Part shown: positions 35,001-43,105 of the stretch, in pieces
Numbering within the stretch: position 1 is the first letter of the stretch
Layout: each line of letters opens with the position of its first letter
Assembly (NCBI GenBank): GCA_028622995.1
Contig: JAJQJQ010000011.1
Location: 3,720,001 to 3,784,000, forward strand
DNA length: 64,000 nt
Origin: Panagrolaimus kolymaensis
Taxonomy: Eukaryota; Nematoda; Chromadorea; Rhabditida; Panagrolaimidae
Direction of reading: 5' to 3'
Made by a program: the position numbers and the translations under genes
Notes under the pieces: model-generated
Told to the model about the DNA's origin: nothing
The model's input: the letters and a program-made list of their open reading frames with translations, nothing else
The model's database searches: none

Positions 35001-36567
35001 CATGTTGCCGAAATAAAAGTTAATGGAATTAAAGCAACTTCTCGAGTTAAAACTGTTGCATTTCCTTCGGGAACCTCATTATTTATAGGTGGCTTTCCTC
35101 CAGGAATGGCACCACGAAAACAACCAACAACATATGGTTTTCTAGAAGGATGTGTAAATGATATTGATGTTGAAGGACAACGAATTGATATCGATTCAAT
35201 GGAAGGTGTATTTTCTGGAGATTTGGCTGAATGCCACCCTGAAAGTAAAGGCGATGAAGTAAAATTAAACGAAAAACCGACCGAAAGTCCAGAAAGAGTT
35301 GCTTTGGCTGGGAAAGTTTCGCATTCCACCACAGAAGAACCTCAATATGTTGAAATACATTCAACGGAAGAAACTAAATTTATTGTGGAAGAAAAGAAAG
35401 AAAAAGGCACCGGTGGCGGATGGTCTTCTGAAGAAGATGTAACATTGGGAACTGGAATACCTCTTGATACAATTCATGAAAAGGAAAGGACGCCAGTAGC
35501 AACAGTCGCAACCCCGATAATATCAACCATTGAAGCTACAACCATCACTTCTTCAACGACATCTCCTACTACAACACCGTCAATACCAACAACAACATCA
35601 GCCACAACAACAACCACAGAAGAAACAGTGGAAGTTGTATTAGCTACTGAAAAACCTATTGAAGATGTGGCTGTTGCAGTGCCAATCGATGATGGTGTAT
35701 TGACTCCTGATATTTCTCCTGAACAACCTAAAGCTCTTTGCGAAAAGAATACTTGTGGAGAACATGGGGAATGCGAGGTTGTTAATGCTACTCATGTTTC
35801 ATGTCAGTGCAAAGACTACTTCGATGGATTAAATTGTGAAAATTGTAAGAAACAAAAAAACGCAAATTCTTAAATTTAAAATTTATATTATAGTTAAACC
35901 AATTGAACACGCTGCCAAATTTGAAGGGAATGCATACATCGTATTTTCCGCAGATGATTTTCCACATTTAACTTCAGAAAGAGAAGAAACCATATCATTT
36001 AGACTTAAAACTACAGCAAAATATGGCATCCTTTTCTGGCAAGGCCAACACCCTGATTCAACATTAGCTGGCGAGGATTATATTTCGATAGGACTCAATG
36101 ATGGATATCTTGTTTATTCGTAAGCATTTAAAATTGTATAAAAAAGTTTTTACTAAAAAATTTGTAGATACGAATTGGGAGGTGGTGCCTCTCAAATAAT
36201 ATCATCAAACCCAGTAAATGATGGACACGAACATATTGTTCACGTGGAACGCCGAGGTCGAAATGGTTCGCTCACAGTCGATAATGAAACAGAAATAAAA
36301 GGCACAAGCAGTGGAATTTTGGCTATGCTTAATGTTGAAGGAGATATTTATATTGGTGGAGTACCTGATTTGGAATTAATGACCGCTGGTTTACATTCTC
36401 ATAACCTTGTTGGATGTGTTGCAGATGTAATGTTAAATCATCAAAAAATGGATTTAATGGCAAATGCTATTGATGGAGTCAACGTGAAACCATGTGATTC
36501 GTGGAGAAAAACATCAAAAAGAAAATGGATGAAATCTCGAAAATATAGAAAACTTGTTATTGGTTGA
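5060..36567 (+). CDS. unc-52: Perlecan (UNC-52), long form
   Basis: Basement-membrane heparan sulfate proteoglycan that links muscle and epidermal attachment to the matrix. Order of parts: signal peptide (5060), Ser/Thr-rich stretch with SGED (5474-5485), SEA domain (7737-8116), five LDLRa (10217-14420), Ig1 (20104), three LDLRa (20430-21040), Ig2, laminin-IV plus LE twice (21404-26420), 13 Ig (27130-31870), linker and Ig (32970-33485), LamG-EGF-LamG-EGF-LamG (33531-36567). Exons before 20104: 5060-5495, 5731-5850, 7737-7905, 7956-8116, 9361-9448, 10000-10082, 10217-10348, 13039-13176, 13233-13460, 13666-13791, 13850-14157, 14218-14596. Later exons include 21010-21536, 21904-22251, 24757-25454, 27287-28313, 29081-29644, 34540-35844 and 36168-36567. 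The total is about 4147 residues. Phases agree throughout. The core is certain; the joins at 9361-10216 are less so. No transcript proves that the 5' half joins 20104. Confidence 0.9.
5851..7736. other. Perlecan intron, no gene seen
   Basis: Large intron between the Ser/Thr-rich exon and the SEA exon. It holds T-rich and simple-sequence DNA, with low-complexity Lys/Ser-coding stretches near 7480-7680. The acceptor at 7736 is chosen because it gives the right phase and leads straight into the SEA domain. I see no nested gene. Confidence 0.5.
8117..9360. other. Perlecan intron, no gene seen
   Basis: Intron between the SEA exon and the exon encoding [13 protein letters not shown]. It is AT-rich. 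The flanking phases agree (one base left over, two supplied). I see no conserved coding sequence on either strand. Confidence 0.5.
10466..12226 (-). CDS. HHAT: Hedgehog acyltransferase-like MBOAT protein, nested in perlecan intron
   Basis: Membrane-bound O-acyltransferase of the HHAT/Rasp type, which transfers palmitate to the N-terminal Cys of Hedgehog proteins in the ER. Exons from 5' to 3' on the minus strand are 12226-12017, 11973-11738, 11692-11232, 11185-10902 and 10855-10466, with introns of 43-46 nt; total 526 residues, near the usual ~500. Many hydrophobic segments are visible. The MBOAT signature is present: [15 protein letters not shown], then the invariant His in [13 protein letters not shown] (about 10925). 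[18 protein letters not shown] matches the HHAT subgroup. The ATG at 12226 (MNKQQPKG) follows an unpaired acceptor (AG at 12292-12293), which suggests trans-splicing. The C-terminus is basic (HKSKKVK), perhaps for ER retention. The gene lies wholly inside the perlecan intron 10349-13038, antisense. Nematodes lack canonical Hedgehog, so the substrate is open. Confidence 0.9.
12227..13038. other. Rest of host intron: HHAT upstream region
   Basis: This stretch lies between the HHAT start and the next perlecan LDLRa exon. It contains a CG-richer patch at about 12356-12465 with repeated GACG/GATGATG words, which could be the HHAT promoter on the minus strand. A T-rich 13031-13038 acceptor opens the perlecan exon at 13039. 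No other coding sequence is seen. Confidence 0.4.
13524..13576. repeat. Nested inverted repeat in perlecan intron
   Basis: An outer 10-nt perfect stem (13524-13533 with 13567-13576, GTTAGTTTAA/TTAAACTAAC) encloses an inner 8-nt stem (13532-13539 with 13552-13559, AAACTTTA/TAAAGTTT). The two stems overlap by two bases at their left arms, so they may be alternative rather than simultaneous. The intron ends at the unusual acceptor at 13665. Confidence 0.6.
14158..14217 (+). other. GC-AG intron in perlecan
   Basis: The 60-nt intron starts GCAAGT and ends TTTCAG. The exon before it ends in phase 0 (RRRHQ) and the exon after begins in phase 0 (EFSTN). Continuing without splicing meets a stop at 14182. 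The nearby GT at 14181 would break the frame, so the GC donor is the only one that works. Confidence 0.75.
14597..19183. other. Large perlecan intron holding the presumed internal promoter
   Basis: About 4.6 kb between the last exon of the SEA/LDLRa half and the alternative first exon at 19184. The DNA is AT-rich with many poly-T tracts. No exon with convincing codon bias or homology is seen on either strand. A GC-richer block at 18370-18480 is listed separately. CGACGTCTCGAT at 17172-17183 repeats a word also found at 9645-9656. Confidence 0.5.
18370..18480 (+). promoter_or_regulatory. GC-rich block upstream of the internal perlecan start, candidate promoter
   Basis: Contains a GAC-rich run, CAATAATCA (18445-18453), ATAATCAGTAGCGA (18447-18460) and GTGCGGCA (18468-18475), about 710 nt before the ATG at 19184. 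The same words occur in the block upstream of the first perlecan exon, which is why I read both as promoter modules of one gene. Function is inferred. Confidence 0.4.
19184..19259 (+). CDS. unc-52: Alternative first exon of perlecan with its own signal peptide
   Basis: ATG at 19184 begins [19 protein letters not shown], a good signal peptide. It stands one base after a T-rich acceptor (AG at 19181-19182), typical of a spliced-leader site. The exon ends with one base of a split codon and a GT donor at 19260. The next exons (19648-19674, encoding DVNRASSSE, and 20104, first Ig) accept exactly that phase. The same phase leaves the upstream exon at 14596, so both 5' ends can feed the common body. 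The form starting here would lack the SEA domain, the SGED site and the first five LDLRa repeats. It would be about 1150, 2407 or 3392 residues for the short, medium and long 3' ends. Its Ig-LDLRa-Ig-laminin order resembles the C. elegans UNC-52 layout as I recall it. Confidence 0.8.
21646..21657 (+). other. unc-52: Candidate 12-nt micro-exon in perlecan
   Basis: GATGCAGCTTGT (Asp-Ala-Ala-Cys) is flanked by TTTTAG and GTAAGT. The neighbouring exons (21010-21536 and 21904-22251) meet in phase 0, so inclusion or skipping both keep the frame. It would insert a Cys at the start of the first laminin IV domain. Confidence 0.45.
22490..23246 (-). CDS. Unrecognised two-exon gene nested in a perlecan intron
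   Basis: Exons 23246-23033 and 22980-22490 (intron 52 nt) give 234 residues. The ATG at 23246 follows an unpaired acceptor (AG at 23265-23266), so the mRNA is probably trans-spliced. The N-terminus ([20 protein letters not shown]) has a Cys pair and a basic cluster, which could be a palmitoylation and membrane-contact signal. The middle has [20 protein letters not shown] and [19 protein letters not shown], which look helical. A Ser/Arg-rich linker follows, and then a conserved-looking C-terminal helix region with [18 protein letters not shown] see no known catalytic motif. Codon use matches the surrounding genes and the frame is open in both exons, so I think it is real. It lies inside intron 22418-24139 of perlecan, antisense. 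Confidence 0.75.
23827..23877. repeat. 17-nt tandem repeat, three copies
   Basis: Three identical A-rich 17-mers lie at 23827-23843, 23844-23860 and 23861-23877 inside perlecan intron 22418-24139, followed by a partial copy. Confidence 0.85.
26358..26610 (+). CDS. unc-52: Terminal exon of the short perlecan form
   Basis: The exon encodes the end of the laminin-EGF region. Reading through its internal donor (GT at 26462) gives a further open stretch rich in Gln and then Arg (ending [10 protein letters not shown]) and a stop at 26608-26610. Using the donor instead continues to the Ig array at 27130. The total from the 19184 start is 1150 residues and in frame. Ending after the laminin-like region is how the short UNC-52 form of C. 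elegans is described, so the organisation seems conserved. Confidence 0.8.
26970..26975 (+). terminator. Poly(A) signal for the short perlecan form
   Basis: AATAAA 360 nt after the stop at 26610, within the intron leading to the Ig array. Confidence 0.55.
31529..31570 (+). other. unc-52: 42-nt cassette-like exon in a perlecan Ig domain
   Basis: Encodes [14 protein letters not shown] with perfect splice sites, phase 0 on both sides. Skipping it would join LPTGAQ to VTGSRLLF, the usual Ig spacing, so the exon adds a 14-residue loop with a Cys. Confidence 0.6.
31746..32060 (+). CDS. unc-52: Terminal exon of the medium perlecan form
   Basis: The exon finishes the last Ig of the array ([17 protein letters not shown]). 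Reading through the donor at 31873 gives a very basic tail (KRKRK, RRRARRR, a His-rich run) and a stop at 32058-32060, in frame with the 19184 start (2407 residues). Splicing at 31872 instead leads to the long form at 32970. This matches the known medium UNC-52 form that lacks the LamG region. Confidence 0.85.
   Translation, partial: VTGSRLLFNSVTEEDTGTYQCKAHTSEGTLVTTAVINVGSGKRKRKNSNNRRRARRRHHHRHNNHSSNKSLSGEDNNSSALRHHRALRKQHHKNAVFGDWFESN
32061..32969. other. 3' UTR of the medium perlecan form and intron of the long form
   Basis: AT-rich and without an exon that I can support. It contains AATAAA at 32638-32643 and 32645-32650, which probably ends the medium transcript. The acceptor at 32968-32969 opens the long-form exon. 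Confidence 0.6.
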
Positions 36568-36728
36568 TTTTTTGTGAATTTTTATTTTTTTCGTTACATA
36601 TTTTTTACGCCCAAAGATTCTTTCAAAAGAAAAACTACTTCTTTCCAGATATTCTTTCACTTTTGCATTTCCTTCTTCTTTTTTTCAAATCAAATCAATT
36701 TGTTAAAATAATAATTTTTTTATTTTGT

Positions 36729-36734
36729 AATAAA
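36729..36734 (+). terminator. Poly(A) signal for the long perlecan form
   Basis: AATAAA 162 nt after the stop at 36565-36567 and 235 nt before the ATG of the chloride channel gene. Confidence 0.5.
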
Positions 36735-36968
36735 AAGTTTTATTGATTACTTTTTAATTTTTCACAATGATTAGGCAAAATTAGAAACAATTTTTATAAG
36801 GCTGCTGTTGATTTCTGATTTTTTCCTTTAGCAAAAAAGGCCAGCCACTATCTTTCGATTGACCGGTTTTTGCGTCTCAACAAATTCTCGTGTTTGTTTG
36901 CTGGCAATTTCTAAAAATATTGTTTCAACTTTTTGCACCCATTATTTTTTTTAAATAAAAAAACAATT

Positions 36969-39900
36969 ATGATGCGCCCAAATTTGGCTAATAAAAATTC
37001 TCGACTTCCTGGTGCTAGTTTACAAAAGCCGATTCGAAGAACTCAAACTTCGACGGAAAATAATAATAATTATCGAAGGAGATTTATTTCTGCAACAAAT
37101 GAATTTGGAGAAGCAGAATATTTATTACCTAAAAATTTTAAAGGTGATGATTTTTACCGAAAAGTTAGTTCGGAAACTAAATTAATGACCATAAAAAGTA
37201 AGCTTTTATCCCCAACCATAGCTTTATTTCTAAAGCTCTCGTTATAGGGCATTGGAAACGGTTAGCGCATTTTCTTGTCGAAGACTGGGTATTAAGTGCG
37301 TTTTTGGGTGAGCTTTTCCTACATTGGCCACGAGTTGGAGCCAGGAGTTTTGTTTTTCCCTTTTAGGTATTATAGTTGCAGTTATATCTATTTTTGTTGA
37401 TGTTTGTTATGAATATTTAAATTATTGTAAGATTTATACAATAATTTATAAACTTTTTTTATATTGGAATATTTTCAGTTCAGGTAGTTCTTTATGATCA
37501 TGCATTAAGTTATGATAGACTTTTGGCATTTGTTTGTTGGACTTCTTATATTACTATATTTGTTGCAGCGGCAGCTTTAATTTGTAAATATGTTTCAAAA
37601 GAAGCTATAGGGAGTGGAATTCCTGAACTTAAAGTAATTATGAATGGTTTTATTCTTCCGAATTATCTCACAATGAGAACATTAGTTGCAAAAGTTTTTG
37701 GACTTATTTTAACTCTTGGTTCAGGTATAGTAAATAATTTTAGCGCTCCTTGTAATGGTTCAAGCTTTTAGGTCTTCCTGTTGGAAAAGAAGGACCATTC
37801 GTTCATATTGGAGCAATCGTGGGAGTTTCACTTTCAAAAGTGACTCAACATTTGCAAGGAAATAAACTAATTTCTAGTGAAAGTAGAGAATTCCAAAACA
37901 TGCTTTCTGGTTGTGCTGTTGGAATTGCATGCACCTTTAATGCGCCAGTTGGCGCTGTACTATATATTATAGAATCTACTCATAAATATTTTGCTTTAAA
38001 ACATTATTGGAGAAGTTTCTTTGCAACTACTTGTGCAGCCTTAGTTTTTCGTTATGCCAATGCTTTAATTGCTCCACCTCATATTGGAGAAACAATTCTA
38101 GCTTATTATGAAACTCATTTTCCTAATGAAGTTTTCGTTGCTGAAGAACTTCCAGTATTTATTTTGCTTGGGTATTAATGAAATTTTTTGCTTTTAGTTT
38201 AAAAGAAATTTTGATTCAGAATAATATCAGGTTTGCTTGCATCTTCGTTTGTTTATGTCCATAAAGAAATTGTAAATTTTCGAAAAAATAATAAAACTTA
38301 TCGAAGAATTTTTGGAAGAAATTAGTGAGTTGTCTCTAAATTTTTTATTTTAAAAATTATCACATTTTTAGTGACATAACATTTACCGTATTTATGGCAT
38401 TTGTGGTAGGCGTTGTTAATTGGCCGGATGGTATTGGAAATTATCTTGGTGGAAGAGTAAGCAATTTAAAGAAAAATAATTATCATTACAAATAATTTTA
38501 GTTTACTTTTCGTGAAGTACTATCGGATTTTATTTCAAATTGCACTATGTCTGAAATCAATATTACGAGGCATGGTTGCTCCGATGATATCGTTTATCGA
38601 TGGATGGATGATGGAGATTTAAGCTCAAATCATCATGTGTTCCCTACACTTTTCGGATATCTTTTTGCTAATGTAAACTGAATTTTTAAATTTAAAAATC
38701 AACTACTTATTTTACAGTATTTTCTAATTGCAATTTGCATTTCCCTCGCTCTTCCTGCAAGCATTTTTGTTCCTTCTTTCGTTATTGGAGCTTGTAGTGG
38801 ACGCATTGTGGGTGAATTTATGTTTTTGTTATTTCCTCAAGGAATTCGTGGATTAGCTGGAACTCAAATCTATCCAGGTCTTTATGCCATTGTTGGCGCA
38901 TCGGCGTTCACTGGAGCTTTAACTCATTCATTCTCGATTGCCGTAATTGTATGCGAAGCCACAGGACAAATTAGTGGCTTATTGCCTATGTTGGTTGGAC
39001 TCATGGCAGCTAACGCAGTAGCAAATTTTCTTTCACCATCAATCTATGAAAGTATTATTCGATTAAAAAATTATCCACATTTAGCTGATTTACCACCAAG
39101 TCGAATAAATCTTCGTTCAATAAATGTTGAACAAATTATGATTCAAGATTTTGATTTTATTACTACTGCCACAACTTACAAAGATTTAAGAGATTTACTG
39201 ATTGGTACGCCTCAATTAAAATCGTATCCTTTAGTTAATAATTCAAGTAAATTTTTTTTCAAGCTTTTAAAAAAAATAAAATAAAACTAAATTTTTAGAG
39301 GAGAAAGTTTTATTAGGTTCTGTTGGACGAAAATATTTATATTATATGTTGACAACCAAATTAGGCCCTGATCCATCTTTACTTTTGAGACGAAAGAGTG
39401 GAAACACATCCGATTTATATGCAACGTATCGTAGAGGTTCAGCAGCAAATTTAAACAACATTCGGTTAAATGATCGACATATTACGGGAAACACTTTACT
39501 TTCTACAAGTCCACTTCATGAAGATCATGTTTCTCGTAATAGTCTTTTGGCTCCATTACTTCGACGACAAACACTACCAGAAATTACAGTAAATTTTTCA
39601 TTTGATAATTATGATTATTTTTAACCTAAAAACTTTAGACTCATCATACCCTTCTTCTTGATCGCGGAAAGCAATTGTTACAACCAATTGAACTTGATGA
39701 GGCAGCAATAGATCCAGCTCCATTTCAGGTAAAAAATTATATTACCTTTTTTTAAATCACCGATATAAATTTTAGCTGGTTCTCGGAACTTCAATTTATA
39801 AAGTTCATACTTTATTTTCACTTCTTGGTTTAAATCATGCTTTTGTAACTCATAAAGGTTCACTCATTGGAGTTGTAGGACTCAAAGAAGTGAGTATTTA

Positions 39901-40215
39901 TAACGTTTAAAAAATTTTGAAATTTGAAGCTTATAGATTCGTGACATTATGCATGATATAAATAATGGTATCAAGAGAAAAAATTTCTCTTTTCCTGATA
40001 TTGTTTTGAATGAGCCTAAAGAAGAGGAAGAAAAAGAGGAAGAACTCGTTCACGATGAATCGAGTGGTGATGATGGCGATTCTGTCATTTTACCTGCTAT
40101 TACCCTCAGCAACAATGCTAATATTCCTGATTGTGAAGATGAAGAAACTGAAGGCGATGATGATGTATTTGAATCCGATACGGCATCAGTGGAATTGCAA
40201 AATAAAAATCAATAA
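36969..40215 (+). CDS. CLC-family voltage-gated chloride channel (CLC-1/2 type)
   Basis: Plasma-membrane chloride channel of 885 residues in 13 exons: 36969-37197, 37248-37307, 37367-37426, 37479-37724, 37772-38171, 38220-38324, 38372-38456, 38502-38672, 38718-39246, 39299-39588, 39639-39728, 39776-39889 and 39937-40215. Selectivity-filter motifs are in order: GSGIPE (37615), GKEGPFVH (37785) with the gating Glu intact, [13 protein letters not shown] (38770) and a Tyr in SIYESII (39050). Two cytosolic CBS domains follow, about 39130-39345 and 39700-39960, and an acidic tail ends the protein. The gating Glu together with the missing transporter-type proton Glu context argues for a channel rather than a Cl/H exchanger. 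It is probably one of the nematode clh genes, but I cannot say which. The gene starts 402 nt after perlecan on the same strand. GCGTCTC at 36872-36878 is a possible promoter word. Confidence 0.93.
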
Positions 40216-40285
40216 TAAAATTTAAAAATATTTCAAATTTATTTTAAAAATAAACAAAATTGTACAAAATTAAATATTTTTCTTA

Positions 40286-40861
40286 TCATTTTCCATACCA
40301 ATAAGGACTGTGGTCGGCATAACCCCAAACACCATTGTAATATGGACCTAAAAAATTCAAACATAAAAATGTAAAAAAGAAATCATAAAATTGACCAAAT
40401 CTTTCTTGTTGAACAACTTCAAATCTTTCCGGTTGAGCATTTCCATGTCGACCTTTGTATTGTGAAAATTCTTCAAAGAAACCAGGGAATTTTGCTCGAT
40501 CTTTGTGAACTACAAATTCTTGATAATAATTTCGATATGAAGAATATGTATGTTTTGCGGGAAGGCCACTGTTATAAAATTTATCCTTATAAAATCCAAA
40601 TGAATCAAATCCAGCATTAGAAGGGCCTAAACCAAATGGCCCATAACCATAATTATTTGTAAAACCATTTGGTCTAAAAACACATTATTACTTTAAATAA
40701 TAAAAGAAAAATCAAGATGAAGTCGATTGCAAATTATAATGCAAAAAAATCAAAGCTTACTCATAATGTTTTATTCGTGAAGAAGCTTTGGCTTCGTTAA
40801 TAACAATTTTTTGAAAAAATGAAAAGGTAAATACAGCAAAAACAGTGGATTGCTTCCACAT
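40286..40861 (-). CDS. Small secreted Tyr/Gly/Phe-rich protein, family unknown
   Basis: Three short exons, 40861-40761, 40673-40396 and 40347-40286, give 146 residues in frame. Residues 1-25 or so (MWKQSTVFAVFTFSF onward) form a signal peptide that probably ends after NEAKA. The mature part is rich in Tyr, Gly, Phe and Asn (NNYGYGPFGLGPSNAGF, GPYYNGVWGYADHSPYWYGK) and has no Cys. Such composition is seen in nematode cuticle-associated and antimicrobial Gly/Tyr-rich peptides, but I do not recognise the family. All three joins use canonical GT/AG and agree in phase, and the last exon ends with a stop right after a conserved-looking WYGK. It converges on the chloride channel gene with 70 nt between stops. 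Confidence 0.75.
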
Positions 40862-43105
40862 GTTTACTTCTTTACTAAATTACATAAATACTTCAAAAAG
40901 GGTATCATTAGATAATAACTTTTTAGAGGTTTGCCCAAGGAGCTTTGTCCAAAAACCCGTTCTTTCCAAGTTGCGCAATTTTTTTTATAAATGTCATACA
41001 TCTGCATCAAGAAAATAAAAACAAACCGCTTTTTTCATATTTATGCAATAAAACATATTATTAATGCTAGAAGTGTTTAAAAAGATATTTGGTTTAAAAA
41101 TAAATAACAAATTTAAAATTTGTTAACCTAAATCAATTTGCAAACGGTCTTGATAAAAATGGTTTATTAGTGAAAAAAAAACACCTAATAAAATTCATTG
41201 CTGAGATAAATGCTAATGTTGAAAAACAAGCAACAATCTAAAAAGTTGTTTATGTATTATTTATGCAAATTATAATTAATATCGTAAACAATGATCCATG
41301 GTGTTGAAGCTTATCAAATGTTTTGATTATGTGAACTTTTACTCTTTTTTTAAAAATTTAAACACATTTCTTTAAAAATCATTGTAATGTTTGAGAAAAA
41401 AGAAAAGAACTTTTTTTAAATGATTTTCCATTTTTTTAAGCCAAACCACTTTTTGATTTTCAAATGAGTGAGCAATTAGTTATGCAGAAATTTTCGGTCG
41501 TCACATAAAAATTATAGTGCTTTTTTTTGTAAAAGCGAAAGTATTTGGGTCATTGAAACAGTGATTTTTTAAAACGAAATTTATCTGTATTTAACCCTTT
41601 TTTAAAAACTTTAAACACCGGCTAAAAAGCGAACCATATCCAAAGGTTTATCTGCGTGTCTTGATCGATAAAAGCTTCATACTTTCTGCGATTTTCGTCT
41701 TCAACAACAGTGTTTCTTCAATGATGAAAGTGAGGAATCAAAGAATGAAAGGAAGGAGAATCGCATTTCCTGTTTCTCTCTTTTTTGTTCATTTTTTTTT
41801 CAAATGGAAAAAATGGATATTTGAGTGATGGCGTTTTAAGGCTCTTGAATGAAAAGAAAGTTTTTTCTACTTCTTCTTCGTGGATTGACGAAAGAAAGAA
41901 AGCCTTCTTCTGGCGATTGACTGTATAGTTCATTTTCGGAAATTATTGAGCGTTTAAAATGGTCATTTAAAAAATTCTTTTGCAGGCTGGCTGTTGAACA
42001 AAAAATAATTCATAGACTTTTGTGAAATAATTTATGGCGCCACTAGCATTTATTCAGATTTTTTTCTTTCGATAGTATTTCTGTTTTGGTGCTTTGATTT
42101 TACAAACTCATGGAAAAATAATAAAATTTTGAAGTTAAGATGACTACTATTTGATTAAGAAAATGCGCGAAATTCCTGATATTCACTTTTTGCTCACAAA
42201 TTATCTCTACCGTATCCATTTTATTTAATTAAACAATATTTCGTCAGTTTTGCGTTTAATTTAAAGACAAGCAAACAAACAGTTTATAGCTTTTTTTGTT
42301 TCTTCTTTGACCACTTTTTTGTGATCACTAACCAAAATCTGTCTATTATTATTCAATACCAGAAATTATTTCATCAGTCCTCTATGGAAAAAAAGTAATT
42401 AAAACTTGTCTTGGCACTTTTAGTTGCTACGACTTTTAAAGTGATAATTGAGTTAAAATATAAAAAGACATTAATGAAATAGTGAAAAGAAGAAAAAAAT
42501 AGACATTGCATCGACGCTTTAACTGGTTTCGTTTGTGACTTTTGAATCCTCTTTTTTGTGTTATTCGAGATTTTCTTTCCATTATCCATGATTATCTTTC
42601 ATAGTAAAAGCCTGTTTTTTTTCTCTCATTCAATGCGTAAATTTGATCATCTCCTAAAATCTTTCCCCACCTAAGCTGTTGCTAAATTTTTTTAGCCTCC
42701 ATTTCGGTCACTTTTTCTCTCACGCAAAAGTATGTGGAAGAAGAGGAGTGAGTCTGTAAGAAAAAAAACCATTTGATGAGATCATGAAAATTTATTAGTT
42801 TCATTGACACTTGAAAATCGCGTAAAACAAGTGTTTTTTTCCTCATATTCATTTCAATTTTTGCTTCGTTATGCAATCATGCTTTCAATTTATTTAAACT
42901 ATAATTTTCTCAATTTTTATTTATTCACGATTTCGCTGTTTACCATGTTAAAAAAATATTTTTAATTTTTTTATTTATATAATGTGCCAATGATAATGCT
43001 TTATTGATTTTATCTAGCCTAATGATGATTTAACTTTCATCCAGCTACGATCCGTGCTATTACATTTATACGATTTTCTTTGACATTTACTTTTTAATTT
43101 ATAGG
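40862..43105. other. Intergenic region
   Basis: About 2.2 kb between the divergent starts of the small secreted gene (minus) and the copper/DOMON gene (plus), so it probably contains both promoters. AT-rich, no coding exon that I can support. The acceptor AG at 43103-43104 stands one base before the next ATG and is a likely trans-splice site. Confidence 0.5.

Noticed and set aside
41718..41933. Minus-strand open frame in the 40862-43105 spacer
   Set aside because: Lys/Ser/Phe-rich low complexity, no signal, no domain and no splice partner.
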